This document shows, piece by piece, positions 54,438 to 63,224 of a DNA stretch of 64,000 nt (position 1 is its first letter; every line of letters begins with the position of its first letter). The translations under genes were made by a program, and so were the position numbers. The notes under the pieces are model-generated. The model ran no database searches, had not been told where the DNA came from, and saw only the letters and a list, made by a program, of their open reading frames with translations. Origin of the DNA: Pararoseomonas sp. SCSIO 73927 (GTDB lineage Bacteria > Pseudomonadota > Alphaproteobacteria > Acetobacterales > Acetobacteraceae). The stretch is taken from assembly GCF_037040815.1 (NCBI RefSeq), contig NZ_CP146232.1, forward strand, positions 124,001 through 188,000. The letters are read 5' to 3'.

Positions 54438-55055
54438 ATGCCCACCGACCTGCCGAACCTGCTGACGCTCTCCCGCATCGCGGCGATCCCGCTGCTGGTG
54501 GTGCTGATGTTCCTCCGCACGCCGGTGGGGGACATCCTGGCCTGCGCGATCTTCTCCGCCGCCGCGATCACGGACTACTTCGACGGCAAGATCGCGCGGG
54601 AAAGGGGGTCGCTGACCGCCTTCGGGCGAATGCTGGACCCCATCGCGGACAAGCTGCTGGTCGGCGCCGCCCTGATGCTGCTGGCGGGGATGGACCGCCT
54701 CTCCCCCCTCGGCCTGCTGCCGGCCATCGTGGTCCTGCTGCGGGAGATCCTCGTCTCCGGCCTACGGGAGTACCTGGCGGGGCTGCGGATCGGGCTGCCC
54801 GTGACGAAGCTGGCGAAGTGGAAGACCGGGTTCCAGATGGGCGCCATCGGCACCATCGTGGCCGGGGACAGCGGCGCCTCCGCCATCGGGCTCGGCGTCC
54901 TGCCCGTCTCCTGGCTCGGCGAGGCCGGGCTTTGGGTCGCGGCGGCGCTCACCCTGCTGACGGGCTGGGACTACATGACGGCCGGGATGCGCCACGCGGC
55001 GGCCGAGGACCTGTCCCGCGGCACGGGCGCACGGGAAGGCGGCCAGATCGGATAG
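54438..55055 (+). CDS. pgsA: CDP-diacylglycerol--glycerol-3-phosphate 3-phosphatidyltransferase
   Basis: A 205-residue inner-membrane enzyme that makes phosphatidylglycerophosphate. The CDP-alcohol phosphatidyltransferase signature D-G-x2-A-R-x8-G-x3-D-x3-D is complete: DGKIARERGSLTAFGRMLD followed by PIAD. The start MPTDLPNLLTLSRIAAIPLL is canonical, and AAGGAG lies six bases upstream of the ATG at 54438. uvrC-pgsA adjacency is widespread in proteobacteria. Confidence 0.96.
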   Translation: MPTDLPNLLTLSRIAAIPLLVVLMFLRTPVGDILACAIFSAAAITDYFDGKIARERGSLTAFGRMLDPIADKLLVGAALMLLAGMDRLSPLGLLPAIVVLLREILVSGLREYLAGLRIGLPVTKLAKWKTGFQMGAIGTIVAGDSGASAIGLGVLPVSWLGEAGLWVAAALTLLTGWDYMTAGMRHAAAEDLSRGTGAREGGQIG

Positions 55056-55164
55056 AAGGGGTCGGGTAGAAACCTGCGCCGCGGAGGCGCATCCTGCGCC
55101 CAACGACTCAACGGAACACGCGGGCGGCCCCCGTAGCGGCGAGCCGGCCGGAAAGGGTACCAAC

Positions 55165-55884
55165 ATGAATCGCCTTCGCCCCGGCCGCACCGGGGGCTCG
55201 ACGGCCCGTCGGATGGCCGGCCTTCCGCTCGCGCTGCTGCTCGGCGGCTGCTTCGGCCTCGGTGACATCGAGATGGCCCCCTTCGGCCGCACAGATCCCG
55301 TCGGCGCACCGGACAGCCTCACCGTGCGCCGGGTGATGGGCAGCGAGCTGGAGGTGCCGCCCCTCCTGCCGGAGCCGGGGAACGTCTGGCCGGCGGAGGA
55401 GGCGCCGCGCGCCACCCTGCAGAACCCGGACGCCGCCACGGTGCCCCCGCGGGAGCGTGAGCCCTCCGAGGCGCTGGACCGGGCGCGGCAGCAGCGCGGC
55501 CCCGCGCCGGCCGGCCGGGCGCCCGCCGCGACCGAGCCCGGCCCCGCCGTGCCGCCCGAGGCCGCGCCGAACCCCCGCGCCCCCGTGCCCGGCACCGTCA
55601 CCCCCCGCCGCCGCGGCAGCGGGGAGCCGCTGCCGCCGATCGACCCGCCGCCCCTGCCGCGCCAGGGCGTGCCGGGCGGCGCCCCCGCCGTGCCGCCGGC
55701 GCCGCGGGTTGAGGGATCGACGCTGAACGTGCCGGGCGGGCCGCCCGCCACCATCGGCAACAGCGCGGGGAACATCGGGTCCTACACCCAGCCCGGCACG
55801 GGCACGGGCACGTCCATCCGCCAGGGCAACACCACCACCCTCTTCGGGGCGGACGGCTCGGTGCAGGTGGTGCCGACGCCTTGA
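55165..55884 (+). CDS. Pro-rich lipoprotein of unknown function
   Basis: A 239-residue protein with an Arg-rich N-terminus, a hydrophobic stretch and the lipobox LLGGC (lipidated Cys29). The following GDIEMAPFGRTDPVG and a long Pro/Ala/Arg-rich disordered region lead to a Gly/Thr/Asn-rich C-terminus (NSAGNIGSYTQPGTGTGTS; NTTTLFGADGSVQ). No family recognised. The stop codon overlaps the TTG start of moaD (TTGA), so it is co-translated with molybdopterin genes although it has no obvious link to them. Confidence 0.75.
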   Translation: MNRLRPGRTGGSTARRMAGLPLALLLGGCFGLGDIEMAPFGRTDPVGAPDSLTVRRVMGSELEVPPLLPEPGNVWPAEEAPRATLQNPDAATVPPREREPSEALDRARQQRGPAPAGRAPAATEPGPAVPPEAAPNPRAPVPGTVTPRRRGSGEPLPPIDPPPLPRQGVPGGAPAVPPAPRVEGSTLNVPGGPPATIGNSAGNIGSYTQPGTGTGTSIRQGNTTTLFGADGSVQVVPTP

Positions 55885-56135
55885 TACGCGTGCTGTACTT
55901 CGCCTGGCTGCGCCAGCGCACCGGCACCGGGGAGGAGGCGCTCCTCCCCCCGGAGGAGGTGCGCGACCTGGCCGGGCTGATGCGCTGGCTCGCCGCCCGC
56001 TCCCCCGGCCACGCCTCCGCCTTCGCCGATCCGGCGCAGGTGCGGATGGCCGTGAACCAGGAGTTTTGCGGCCCGGACCAACCGGTGAAGGCCGGGGACG
56101 AGGTGGCCTTCTTCCCGCCGGTGACGGGTGGCTAG
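55881..56135 (+). CDS. moaD: Molybdopterin synthase small subunit
   Basis: An 84-residue ubiquitin-like sulfur carrier that ends in the required Gly-Gly (FFPPVTGG); the C-terminal thiocarboxylate donates sulfur to the pterin. The N-terminal MIRVLYFAWLRQRTG is typical. The start is TTG at 55881, overlapping the lipoprotein stop; no ATG would keep the conserved N-terminus. It is followed by moaE. Confidence 0.93.
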   Translation: MIRVLYFAWLRQRTGTGEEALLPPEEVRDLAGLMRWLAARSPGHASAFADPAQVRMAVNQEFCGPDQPVKAGDEVAFFPPVTGG

Positions 56136-56136
56136 C

Positions 56137-56586
56137 ATGACCCCCACCATCCGCGTGCAGGAGGCCCCCTTCGACCCTTCCGCCGAGACGGCGGCCCTCT
56201 CGGCCGGGCGGGTGGATGTGGGCGGGATCGCCAGCTTCCTCGGCCTCTGCCGCGCCGATGACGGGCTGCAGGCGCTGGTGCTGGAGCACTACCCCGGCAT
56301 GACGGAGCGGGCCGTCGCCGCCATTGCCGCCAAGGCCGGGGAGCGCTGGCCGCTCACCGGCCTCACCGTGATCCACCGCGTCGGCCGCATCCTGCCGGGC
56401 GAGGGGATCGTGCTGGTCCTCGCCGCCAGCCGCCACCGCACGGCGGCGCTGGAGGCCTGCGCCTTCCTCATCGACTGGCTGAAGACCGGCGCCCCCTTCT
56501 GGAAGCGCGAGGAGTTCACGGGCGGCGAGGCGCGCTGGGTCGCCGCGCGGGAGGAGGACGAGGCCCGCACCCGGGAATGGGGCTGA
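56137..56586 (+). CDS. moaE: Molybdopterin synthase catalytic subunit
   Basis: A 149-residue MoaE: VQEAPFDPSAETAAL, a segment normally holding GA(V/I)ASFxGxxR (here GGIASFLGLCR), LEHYPGMTERAV, HRVGRILPGEGIVLVLAASRHRTAALEAC, and the catalytic-lysine region LKTGAPFWKREEF. The ATG at 56137 is one base after the moaD stop; a GTG at 56128 inside moaD is an alternative. It forms the MoaD-MoaE heterotetramer. Confidence 0.95.
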   Translation: MTPTIRVQEAPFDPSAETAALSAGRVDVGGIASFLGLCRADDGLQALVLEHYPGMTERAVAAIAAKAGERWPLTGLTVIHRVGRILPGEGIVLVLAASRHRTAALEACAFLIDWLKTGAPFWKREEFTGGEARWVAAREEDEARTREWG

Positions 56587-57983
56587 GGGGAATGGGGCTG
56601 AGAGCCTTTCTCTCGGTCCTCGCCGGCGGGCTGGTGCTGGGCTGGCCCGCCTTCCTCAACGGCTACCCGCTGCTGTTCAGCGATTCCAGCGCCTTCCTGC
56701 ATCAGACGATGGGCCCCTGGATGATCTGGGACAAACCCTACGTCTACGGGCCGCTGATCTTCCCCCTGCACTGGCACCGCCTGCTCTGGCCCGTGGTGAT
56801 CGCGCAGGGGCTGATGCTCTCGCACCTATTGTGGCTGGCGCTGCGCGCCTTCGGCGGCGGGGCCTCGCCGGGGCGGCACGGGTTGATGGTGCTCGTCGTC
56901 ACGGCGCTGACGGCGGCGCCCTTCTCCGTCGCCATCGTCATGCCGGACGTGTTCACCCCCGCCATGCTGCTGGGCGCCCTGCTGCTGGCCTTCGGCCGGG
57001 CGGCGCTGTCGCGGGGGGAGGCCGCCTGGGTGGCGCTGCTCGTCGCGCTCGGCACCGCGGCGCACCTGTCGCACCTGCCGGTGCTCGGGGCGCTGGTGGT
57101 GGTGGCGTTGCTGGCGGGGTGGCGCGCCGCGGGGCGGGTGGCGGTGCCGCTGGCGGCGGCGGTGGCGCTGCTGGTGGTCTCCAACGGGCTGGGGCATGGC
57201 CGCTTCTCCCTCTCGCCCTACGGCGCCACCTTCTTCATGGCGCGGCTGGTGGCGAACGGGCCGGCCATCCGCACGATCGCGGCGCGCTGCCCGGAGGCCG
57301 GCTGGGCTCTCTGCGCTTTCAGGGGCCGGCTGGAACCCTATGGGCCGCCCGCCTGCGAGCTCCGCTCCCAATCCTGTCCGCGGGACCTGCTGCCGAGCGA
57401 CATCTTCCTCTGGGAACCCTCCAGCCCCGTGAACCGGGACGAGAACGGCCGCAACCGCGATTTCGGCGGCCGCGCCCTGTCCGGGGAGGCGCGGGAGATC
57501 ATCGGGGAGACGCTGCGGCGGGAGCCCCTTGCCGTGGCCTGGGACGCGGTGCGGGACAGCCTCGCCCAGCTCCTCTCCAACCGCGTGGGCGACACGCTGG
57601 AGCGCCGCCACATCGGAGAGAGCCTGCCGGTCCAGATGCGGGGCTTCGGCCCGGCCGAGGTCGCGCGCTTCGAGGCCGGGGCGCAGCGGCGCGGGGTGCT
57701 GCCGGGGATGGTGGCGCCCTTCCTGTGGGTCCAGGGGCCGGTGCTGCTGCTGGGCGCGGCCGCGCTGGCGTGGCTGGGCTGGCGGGGGCGGCGGGACCGG
57801 GTGGTGCTCGGCCTGGCGCTGGGGATCGGGGTCGGGATCCTCGCCAACGCCTTCGCCACGGGGGCGCTGAGCGGGCCGCATGACCGCTACGGGGCGCGGC
57901 TGGCCTGGGTGGCCGTGGCCGGGGCGGTGCTGCTGGCCATGCGGGCCGCGGCAGAACGGGGGCAGCCCTCCGGGCGCGTCTAG
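56577..57983 (+). CDS. Polytopic membrane protein, possibly GT-C-like
   Basis: A 468-residue membrane protein with about ten hydrophobic segments. The first periplasmic loop holds LFSDSSAFLHQTM, an Asp-containing loop after helix 1 as in GT-C glycosyltransferases, and a large soluble loop (about 240-370) with four cysteines (RCPEAGWALC; CELRSQSC) lies in the middle. The C-terminal helices follow LSGPHDRYGARLAW. I do not recognise the family; a lipid-linked-sugar role is a guess. The ATG at 56577 overlaps moaE by ten bases; ATG 56592 within a direct repeat of ATGGGGCTGAG is an alternative. Confidence 0.7.
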   Translation: MGLRGMGLRAFLSVLAGGLVLGWPAFLNGYPLLFSDSSAFLHQTMGPWMIWDKPYVYGPLIFPLHWHRLLWPVVIAQGLMLSHLLWLALRAFGGGASPGRHGLMVLVVTALTAAPFSVAIVMPDVFTPAMLLGALLLAFGRAALSRGEAAWVALLVALGTAAHLSHLPVLGALVVVALLAGWRAAGRVAVPLAAAVALLVVSNGLGHGRFSLSPYGATFFMARLVANGPAIRTIAARCPEAGWALCAFRGRLEPYGPPACELRSQSCPRDLLPSDIFLWEPSSPVNRDENGRNRDFGGRALSGEAREIIGETLRREPLAVAWDAVRDSLAQLLSNRVGDTLERRHIGESLPVQMRGFGPAEVARFEAGAQRRGVLPGMVAPFLWVQGPVLLLGAAALAWLGWRGRRDRVVLGLALGIGVGILANAFATGALSGPHDRYGARLAWVAVAGAVLLAMRAAAERGQPSGRV

Positions 57984-58732
57984 CGCCGCAGGCAGGCCAT
58001 CCGCGGCCTGGGATTCCGGTTCCGGGGCAGCGGCACCGGGCGGGTCACGCCCGGCCGCATGAACTGCCGGGCCTCCGCCGCCCCGCCGATCAGCAGGGCG
58101 GGCCGCAGCCCGGGGGCGCAGAGCCCGGCCAGGCCCGCCGCCGGCGGAAGCGGCACGGCGCCGCCCCGGCCCCAGGCCACGCCGAGCTGCGCCAGCGCCA
58201 CCCGGCGGTTGTAGGCGGCGCCGCGCCCCGCCTCCCCCGAATGGTAGCGGCCGATCGCGCTCCCCCAATCCCCCGTGCTGCCGCGCAGCCCGTTCAGGAA
58301 GCGGGCCGCGTAGCGGGCGTTGGTCACCGGGTCGAAGGCGGCGTCCAGGTTGGCGAAGGCGCCGGGGTGATACATCAGGTTCACCTGCATGCAGCCCACG
58401 TCGATGGAGCGGACCCCGCGCGCCTGCAGCGCGGCGACGGCGGCGATCGCGGCGGCCTTGGTGGGGGCGGATCCCCCCTCGCCTTCGGCGTTCCAGCTCC
58501 AGGGCCAGGGCTCCGGCCGGCCGGAGGGCGCGGCGCGGCCGCTCTCCACCAGGGCGATGGCGCCGAGCAGGCCGGGGGGCGTGCCCGCACCGGGCTCGAC
58601 CGCCGCGATGGCGCGGCGGCAGGCCGACCAGTCATCCACCGGGGCCGCCGGCTGGGCCGCCCGTTGCGCCCCGGCGCCGGTCGGGGCGAGCAGGGCGGCG
58701 CCCAGCAGGGCGATCAAGGGGGCGCGGCGCAT
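57980..58732 (-). CDS. Lytic transglycosylase (SLT domain)
   Basis: A 250-residue exported murein transglycosylase. The signal peptide is APLIALLGAALLAPTGAGAQ; the SLT fold starts at PPGLLGAIALVESGR, with catalytic Glu63, and continues with DVGCMQVNLMYHPGAF and AIGRYHSGEAGRGAAYNRRV. A Pro/Arg-rich tail of about 60 residues follows. Its stop codon overlaps the stop of the convergent membrane-protein gene (shared TAG/CTA). Such SLTs occur with flagellar or secretion loci, but none is nearby. Confidence 0.9.
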   Translation of the reverse strand: MRRAPLIALLGAALLAPTGAGAQRAAQPAAPVDDWSACRRAIAAVEPGAGTPPGLLGAIALVESGRAAPSGRPEPWPWSWNAEGEGGSAPTKAAAIAAVAALQARGVRSIDVGCMQVNLMYHPGAFANLDAAFDPVTNARYAARFLNGLRGSTGDWGSAIGRYHSGEAGRGAAYNRRVALAQLGVAWGRGGAVPLPPAAGLAGLCAPGLRPALLIGGAAEARQFMRPGVTRPVPLPRNRNPRPRMACLRR

Positions 58733-58783
58733 GGGGCGGAGGTCGGCCCGGCGGGCGCGCGGGTCAAGCCGGATTCGGGCCAG

Positions 58784-58843
58784 GGCGGGTCCAGGGTCGG
58801 TCCAGCTCGGCCGGTTCAGGTCGGGCCAGTTCAGGTCGGGCCG
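58784..58843. repeat. Degenerate tandem array of 15-bp units
   Basis: Units GTTCAGGTCGGGCCA (58814-58828) and GTTCAGGTCGGGCCG (58829-58843) differ in one base; GGTCCAGCTCGGCCG (58799-58813) and the sequence before it are diverged copies. The array fills much of the gap between the transglycosylase start and the stop of the iron-permease homologue. Confidence 0.85.
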
Positions 58844-58846
58844 GGA

Positions 58847-59275
58847 TCAGCTGGTGGCGGCATCCGCCGCCGCCATGGCGCGCCGGTTGGCCTCGTCCTC
58901 CGCGTCGTCCGCCGCCTCCGCCGCGCGGGCGCGGCTCTCGCAGGTGGCGCGGATCCGGTCCAGCTCCTCCTCCGTCAGGTGCTCGATCCCGATGAAGGCG
59001 TTGCCGGCGGCGCTGGTGCGGATCAGCTCGTCCAGCTTGGCCTGGATCGCCGCGCCGTCCCGGTTCTGCGTGTTCTGGATGAGGAAGACCATCAGGAAGG
59101 TTACGATGGTCGTGCCGGTGTTGATGATGAGCTGCCAGGTGTCGGAGAAGCCGAAGAACGGGCCGGAAACGGCCCAGACGAGGACGACGGCGACGCAGAT
59201 GATGAACGTCGCCGGGCGCCCCGTGGCCTGGGCCACGCGGCTGGCCACCTCGTTGAACAGCTTTGAGAAGGTCAT
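58847..59275 (-). CDS. Low-affinity iron permease family protein
   Basis: A 142-residue membrane protein of the family named for yeast Fet4-like low-affinity iron permease. It has two hydrophobic segments (FIICVAVVLVWAVSGPFFGF and WQLIINTGTTIVTFLMVFLIQ, about 22-70), then the conserved QNTQNRDGAAIQAKLDEL and an acidic helical C-terminus. In bacteria iron transport by this family is unproven. The ATG at 59275 (MTFSKLFNEV) is the natural start. Confidence 0.9.
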   Translation of the reverse strand: MTFSKLFNEVASRVAQATGRPATFIICVAVVLVWAVSGPFFGFSDTWQLIINTGTTIVTFLMVFLIQNTQNRDGAAIQAKLDELIRTSAAGNAFIGIEHLTEEELDRIRATCESRARAAEAADDAEDEANRRAMAAADAATS

Positions 59276-59395
59276 GAGACGGTCTGCCGGCCTTGCTGGT
59301 CCGGGCCGGAGACCCGGCCCTGCACGGATCAATGCCGCGCAAGGTCCCCGGGCTGCCACATGACCGTGATTTTAATCCGGCGTTAACCCGAGGCC

Positions 59396-61735
59396 CTAAG
59401 CGCCCTCGATAATAGACTTGATCCGGGTGGCCAGCACCTCCATCGGGAAGGGCTTGGTCAGCACGTGCATGCCGGGGGCGAGGTGGCCGTTGCCGATGGC
59501 CGCGTTCTCCGCGTAGCCCGTGATGAACAGCACGCGCAGCCCCGGCCGCAGCTCCCGCGCCGCATCGGCCACCTGGCGGCCGTTCATGCCGCCGGGCAGG
59601 CCGACATCGGTGATCAGCAGGTCCAGCCGCGCCGTGGACCGCAGGACCTTCAGCGCGGAACCTCCGTCGGAGGCTTCCAACGCGGCGTAGCCCAGCTCCT
59701 CCAGCACCTCCATCACCAGCATCCGCACGGTCGGCTCGTCATCCACCACCAGCACGGTCTCGCCGCGCTCGGCGCGTGGCGGGTTGCCGCGGGCGGCCGT
59801 CTTCTCCTCCTCCACCTCGCCCCAGTGGCGCGGCAGGTAGAGGCGCATCGTCGTGCCCTGGCCCGGCTCTGAGTAGATGCGAACCTGCCCGCCGGACTGG
59901 CGGGCGAAGCCGTAGATCATGGACAGGCCCAGCCCCGTGCCCTGGCCAACGGGCTTGGTGGTGAAGAAGGGGTCGAAGGCGCGGGCCACCACCTCGGGCG
60001 GCATGCCCGTGCCGGTGTCCGTCACGCAGACCGTCACGTACTGGCCGGGCTCCATGTCCCGCTCCCGCGCGGCGCGGTCGTCGATCCAGGAATTCGCCGT
60101 CTCGATCGTCAGCCGCCCGCCCCCGGGCATCGCGTCCCGCGCGTTGATCGCCAGGTTGAGGATGGCGTTCTCCAGCTGGTGCGGATCGCAGAGGGTGGGC
60201 CAGAGGCCGACGGCGAGCACCGTCTCCACCTCGATGGCCGGACCCATGGTGCGGCGGATCAGCTCCTCCATGCCCTGGATGAGCCGGTTGGCCCCGGTCG
60301 GCTTCGGGTCCAGCGTCTGCCGGCGGGAGAAGGCGAGCAGCCGGTGCGTCAGCGCCGCCGCCCGGTCCGCCGCGCCCTGGGCGGCGGCCACGTAGCGCTC
60401 CACCTGCCCGAAGCGCCCCTGGGCGATGCGGGTTCGCAGCAGCTCCAGCGACCCCACGATGCCGGTGAGGAGGTTGTTGAAGTCGTGCGCGATACCGCCG
60501 GTCAGCTGGCCCACCGCCTCCATCTTCTGGCTCTGGCGCAGCGCCTCCTCGGCCTGCCGCAGCGCCTGCTCCCGCTCCCGCTCCTCCGTCACGTCGCGGC
60601 CGACGGCGCTGATCAGCCCCTCCCCAAAGGCTGCGGACCAGTCGATCCAGCGCCAGCGCCCGTCCTTGTGGCGGTAGCGATCCTCCACTCGCATCACCGG
60701 CCCATCGCCGGAGAGGCGCGCCAGCCGGTCCCGCCCGCCCGCGGCATCGTCGGGGTGGATGAGCTCGAGCACGCTGCGCCCGACCACCTCCGCCTCCCGC
60801 CAGCCCAGCGTGGCGTGCCAAGCGGGGTTCACCGCAACGATTGTCCCATCCGGCCGCAGGACGAGCATGATGTCGGCCGAGAGGCGCCAGAGGCGGTTGC
60901 GGTCCGCCGTGCGGGCGGCCACCTCCGCCTCCAGCCCCTCGTTCAGGGCGCGGAGCTGCGCCTCCGTCCGCTTAGTGTCGGTGATGTCGTAGATCACCCC
61001 GCTGAAGCGCAGCCCCGCCGTCTCGGCGTCCCGCAGGTACTCGCCGCGCCGCTTGAGCCAGCGGGCCTCCCCCGTATCGGCCCGGGCGATCCGGAACTCG
61101 GCCTCATGCACCGTGCCCAGGGCCGGCAGGGCGGCCTCGTCGGTCACGTTATCGTCGATGATCGGCAGGTCGCCGGGATGCACCACCCCGTTCACCGTCC
61201 GCACCGGCAGGTCAGGCGCAGGGCGCAGGCCGAGCAGCTTGCAGAACTGGTCCGACACGGCGGCGGTGGCGAAGCCCGGCATGTACTCGAAGGTGCCGAT
61301 CCCGCCCGCGGTCTGCGCGATGCGCAGCCGCTCCTCCACCCGCTTCTGTTCGGTCACGTCCACCAGCGTGCCGAGGAAGTGGCCGGGGCCGCCCCCCGCA
61401 TCCGGGTAGCGCCGGCCCCGCGCATGGACCCAGCGCAGCCCCAGCCCGGGCACGAGGACGCGGCACTCCCGCGACAGAAGCTCCGCCCCGCGCAGGATGG
61501 CGCCCACCGCCAGGCGGATGCGGGTGCGGTCCTCCGGATGGATGGCATTGAAGAAGGCGGCCGGGGGAACGCCGCGCGCCGCCTCCTCCGGCGTCACGCC
61601 CAGCAGGGCGGCCAGGCGAGCGTCGCCGTTGATCCGCCGCTCCGCCACGTCCCAGTCCCAGGAGGCGAGGATCCCGGCGGCGGCCAGGGCGTCCCGCAGC
61701 TGGCGGCCCTCGCCGCTGTCCTCGGTGCGGCTCAC
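59396..61735 (-). CDS. Soluble PAS-PAS-PAS hybrid histidine kinase with C-terminal receiver
   Basis: A 779-residue cytoplasmic kinase without transmembrane segments. Three PAS/PAC modules occupy about 10-130, 135-255 and 280-390, the last with HPDD and RWRWIDW. The H-box [19 protein letters not shown] places the phospho-His at 417. The ATPase domain shows [22 protein letters not shown] and [11 protein letters not shown], and the receiver domain (661-779) has phospho-acceptor D710 in [11 protein letters not shown]. With the receiver attached, output probably goes to another protein through a phosphotransfer step. The stimulus is unknown. Confidence 0.95.
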   Translation of the reverse strand: MSRTEDSGEGRQLRDALAAAGILASWDWDVAERRINGDARLAALLGVTPEEAARGVPPAAFFNAIHPEDRTRIRLAVGAILRGAELLSRECRVLVPGLGLRWVHARGRRYPDAGGGPGHFLGTLVDVTEQKRVEERLRIAQTAGGIGTFEYMPGFATAAVSDQFCKLLGLRPAPDLPVRTVNGVVHPGDLPIIDDNVTDEAALPALGTVHEAEFRIARADTGEARWLKRRGEYLRDAETAGLRFSGVIYDITDTKRTEAQLRALNEGLEAEVAARTADRNRLWRLSADIMLVLRPDGTIVAVNPAWHATLGWREAEVVGRSVLELIHPDDAAGGRDRLARLSGDGPVMRVEDRYRHKDGRWRWIDWSAAFGEGLISAVGRDVTEEREREQALRQAEEALRQSQKMEAVGQLTGGIAHDFNNLLTGIVGSLELLRTRIAQGRFGQVERYVAAAQGAADRAAALTHRLLAFSRRQTLDPKPTGANRLIQGMEELIRRTMGPAIEVETVLAVGLWPTLCDPHQLENAILNLAINARDAMPGGGRLTIETANSWIDDRAARERDMEPGQYVTVCVTDTGTGMPPEVVARAFDPFFTTKPVGQGTGLGLSMIYGFARQSGGQVRIYSEPGQGTTMRLYLPRHWGEVEEEKTAARGNPPRAERGETVLVVDDEPTVRMLVMEVLEELGYAALEASDGGSALKVLRSTARLDLLITDVGLPGGMNGRQVADAARELRPGLRVLFITGYAENAAIGNGHLAPGMHVLTKPFPMEVLATRIKSIIEGA

Positions 61736-62063
61736 CCGCGCGGCCGGCCCATGGGGGCGTGGTTCAAAATCGACTGTTCCTCGCGTGGCCCCGGTGCGCC
61801 GGGCAGCGGCGACAGATGACCGGCTTCCCGAACGCGTTCAAGGCCCCAGCGTTCCATCGCCCAGGCCGTTGCCCAAGCCGTTACCCAGGCTATCGCCCAG
61901 GCGCCAGCCGGGCCGGTGCCCGGGCTGGCCGCCGGGATGTCGCACCCGCCGGCACCCTCGCTGCCACCCCGGCCACCGCTCCCCCGCCCGCCCCGCGGCG
62001 AAACCCCGCCATGGGCCCGGGCGATAGGCCCTTGAAGCCAAGCCTCGATGTCCGGAGGGACCC
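61736..62063. other. Divergent intergenic region with a 12-bp tandem array
   Basis: A 328-base gap between the hybrid kinase (minus) and the SRPBCC-like gene (plus). The only structure I see is an array of four 12-bp units: GCCCAGGCCGTT (61859-61870), GCCCAAGCCGTT (61871-61882), ACCCAGGCTATC (61883-61894) and GCCCAGGCGCCA (61895-61906). Translated on the minus strand the array would read as a Leu-Gly-Asn-Gly-type repeat, but I see no supporting gene. Promoter elements are not readable. Confidence 0.7.
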
Positions 62064-62519
62064 ATGCACGCCAAGATCACCGTCCACGTCGGCCCGGACC
62101 GTCTCCTCGCCTGGCTGTCGGACCCCGCGAACGTCCGCCACTGGTTCGCCCACCTGCGGCACGAAGCCGACGTGCTGCCCGACGCCGGGATGACCGCCGA
62201 TACGGACTCCCGCACCATCCGCTGGACCACCGAGCCCGCCGGGCGGATGGAGATTTCGGGCAGCGGCGAGACGGCCAGCCTCTCCCTCACCTTCGAGGAG
62301 GGCGGGCGCGAGCACGAGCCGCCGGCCGAGGAGGAGAGCCCGGACGACGCCCCCACCAACGCCGGCAACGCCCTGCGCAGCATCAAGAGCCACGTGGAAG
62401 CCGTGGACGGCGGCGACCCGGACATGCACACGCCCGGCATCGTCTCCAAGGAGGCGGTGGAGGAAGCGGAGCGCGAGATCGCGGCCGACCCGGAGCACAG
62501 CGGGACGCCGCGGCGGTAG
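62064..62519 (+). CDS. SRPBCC/START-like small protein
   Basis: A 151-residue protein starting HAKITVHVGPDRLLAWLSDPANVRHWFAHL, the strand-helix pattern of SRPBCC (polyketide cyclase/START-like) domains, followed by antiparallel strands (TIRWTTEPAGRMEISG; TASLSLTFEEGG) and an acidic disordered C-terminal half. The fold assignment is tentative because the C-terminal long helix of SRPBCC is not obvious. Function unknown. Four hairpins follow the stop. Confidence 0.6.
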   Translation: MHAKITVHVGPDRLLAWLSDPANVRHWFAHLRHEADVLPDAGMTADTDSRTIRWTTEPAGRMEISGSGETASLSLTFEEGGREHEPPAEEESPDDAPTNAGNALRSIKSHVEAVDGGDPDMHTPGIVSKEAVEEAEREIAADPEHSGTPRR

Positions 62520-62526
62520 GGTGGCG

Positions 62527-62760
62527 CCAGGGGGCTCCGCCCCCTGGAACCCCCGCCAAGGGCCTGAGGCCCTTGGAACCCCTTCTGGCTGCCGCCGCGC
62601 CGTCCTGAGACGGGATCTCCGCGTGACGGGCCCCTTCCTGCCCTTGCAGTCGCCTCGGGTCACCGACCCGAGGCGCACCGTCAGCAGGGTAAAACCACCT
62701 ACTAGAAAAAGATGATGGAGAGGGGTCCGGGGAGAGGAAGAATTCCTTCTTCCTCTCCCT
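62527..62760. terminator. Cluster of four perfect hairpins between convergent genes
   Basis: Four perfect stems: CCAGGGGGC/GCCCCCTGG (62527-62547, loop TCC); CCAAGGGCC/GGCCCTTGG (62556-62576, loop TGA); CGCCTCGGGTC/GACCCGAGGCG (62651-62675, loop ACC); and GGGAGAGGAAGAA/TTCTTCCTCTCCC (62731-62760, 13 bp, loop TTCC). The first two are each followed by AACCCC. The fourth lies 24 bases after the thioesterase stop and, on that strand, is followed at distance by TTTTT. Together they would stop transcription from both sides. The first two look like a dispersed REP-type element. No gene lies in 62520-62783. Confidence 0.8.
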
Positions 62761-62783
62761 GGCCACAGACCGGACGCCAAGGA

Positions 62784-63224
62784 TCAGGCCGGATCGCCCT
62801 CCAGCCTCGGCCCCGGCCGGACAGCCAGCACCTTCCAGATGCCGTCCGCCGCCGCCACCAGTCTCTCGCCGACGGTCAGCTGCCCGCGCAGGAAGATCAC
62901 GGACTTGGCCAGGCGCACCACCTCGCCCCGCGCTTCCAGGAACTCGCCGGGGTGGGCGGCAGCGATGAAGTGGGTGTTCATCTGCATGGTGACAGCGGGT
63001 TTCTGGTCGGTGGCGTGCCAGGCGGTGAGGCCCAGCGTGTTGTCCAGCATCGTCATCAGCAGCCCGCCATGGGTAATGCCGTGCCCGTTCAGGTGGTACG
63101 GCTCCACCAGGAGGCCGTAGGCCCAGCCGTTCCCCTCCGGCCGGGACCAGTAGGGGCCGGTATGGGCGGAGAAGCCCACCGGCGGGCGGCGGGACCAGCC
63201 CGCCGCTTCGGGATCGAAGTTCAC
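62784..63224 (-). CDS. PaaI-family hotdog thioesterase
   Basis: A 146-residue single hotdog-fold protein. The active-site region LNGHGITHGGLLMTMLDNTLGLTA has the HGG followed by the conserved Asp of PaaI-like acyl-CoA thioesterases, and TMQMNTHFIAAAHPGEFLEARGEVVR is the second family block. The start overlaps the stop of the 3-hydroxyacyl-CoA dehydrogenase gene (ATGA), so it is coupled to beta-oxidation; it may release stalled acyl-CoA intermediates. Confidence 0.92.
   Translation of the reverse strand: MNFDPEAAGWSRRPPVGFSAHTGPYWSRPEGNGWAYGLLVEPYHLNGHGITHGGLLMTMLDNTLGLTAWHATDQKPAVTMQMNTHFIAAAHPGEFLEARGEVVRLAKSVIFLRGQLTVGERLVAAADGIWKVLAVRPGPRLEGDPA

Noticed and set aside
61838..62449. A minus-strand frame that turns the 12-bp array into a Leu-Gly-Asn-Gly repeat protein.
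   Set aside because: It lies mostly antisense to the SRPBCC-like gene, has no ribosome site, and the repeat period of 12 automatically gives a periodic peptide in any open frame.
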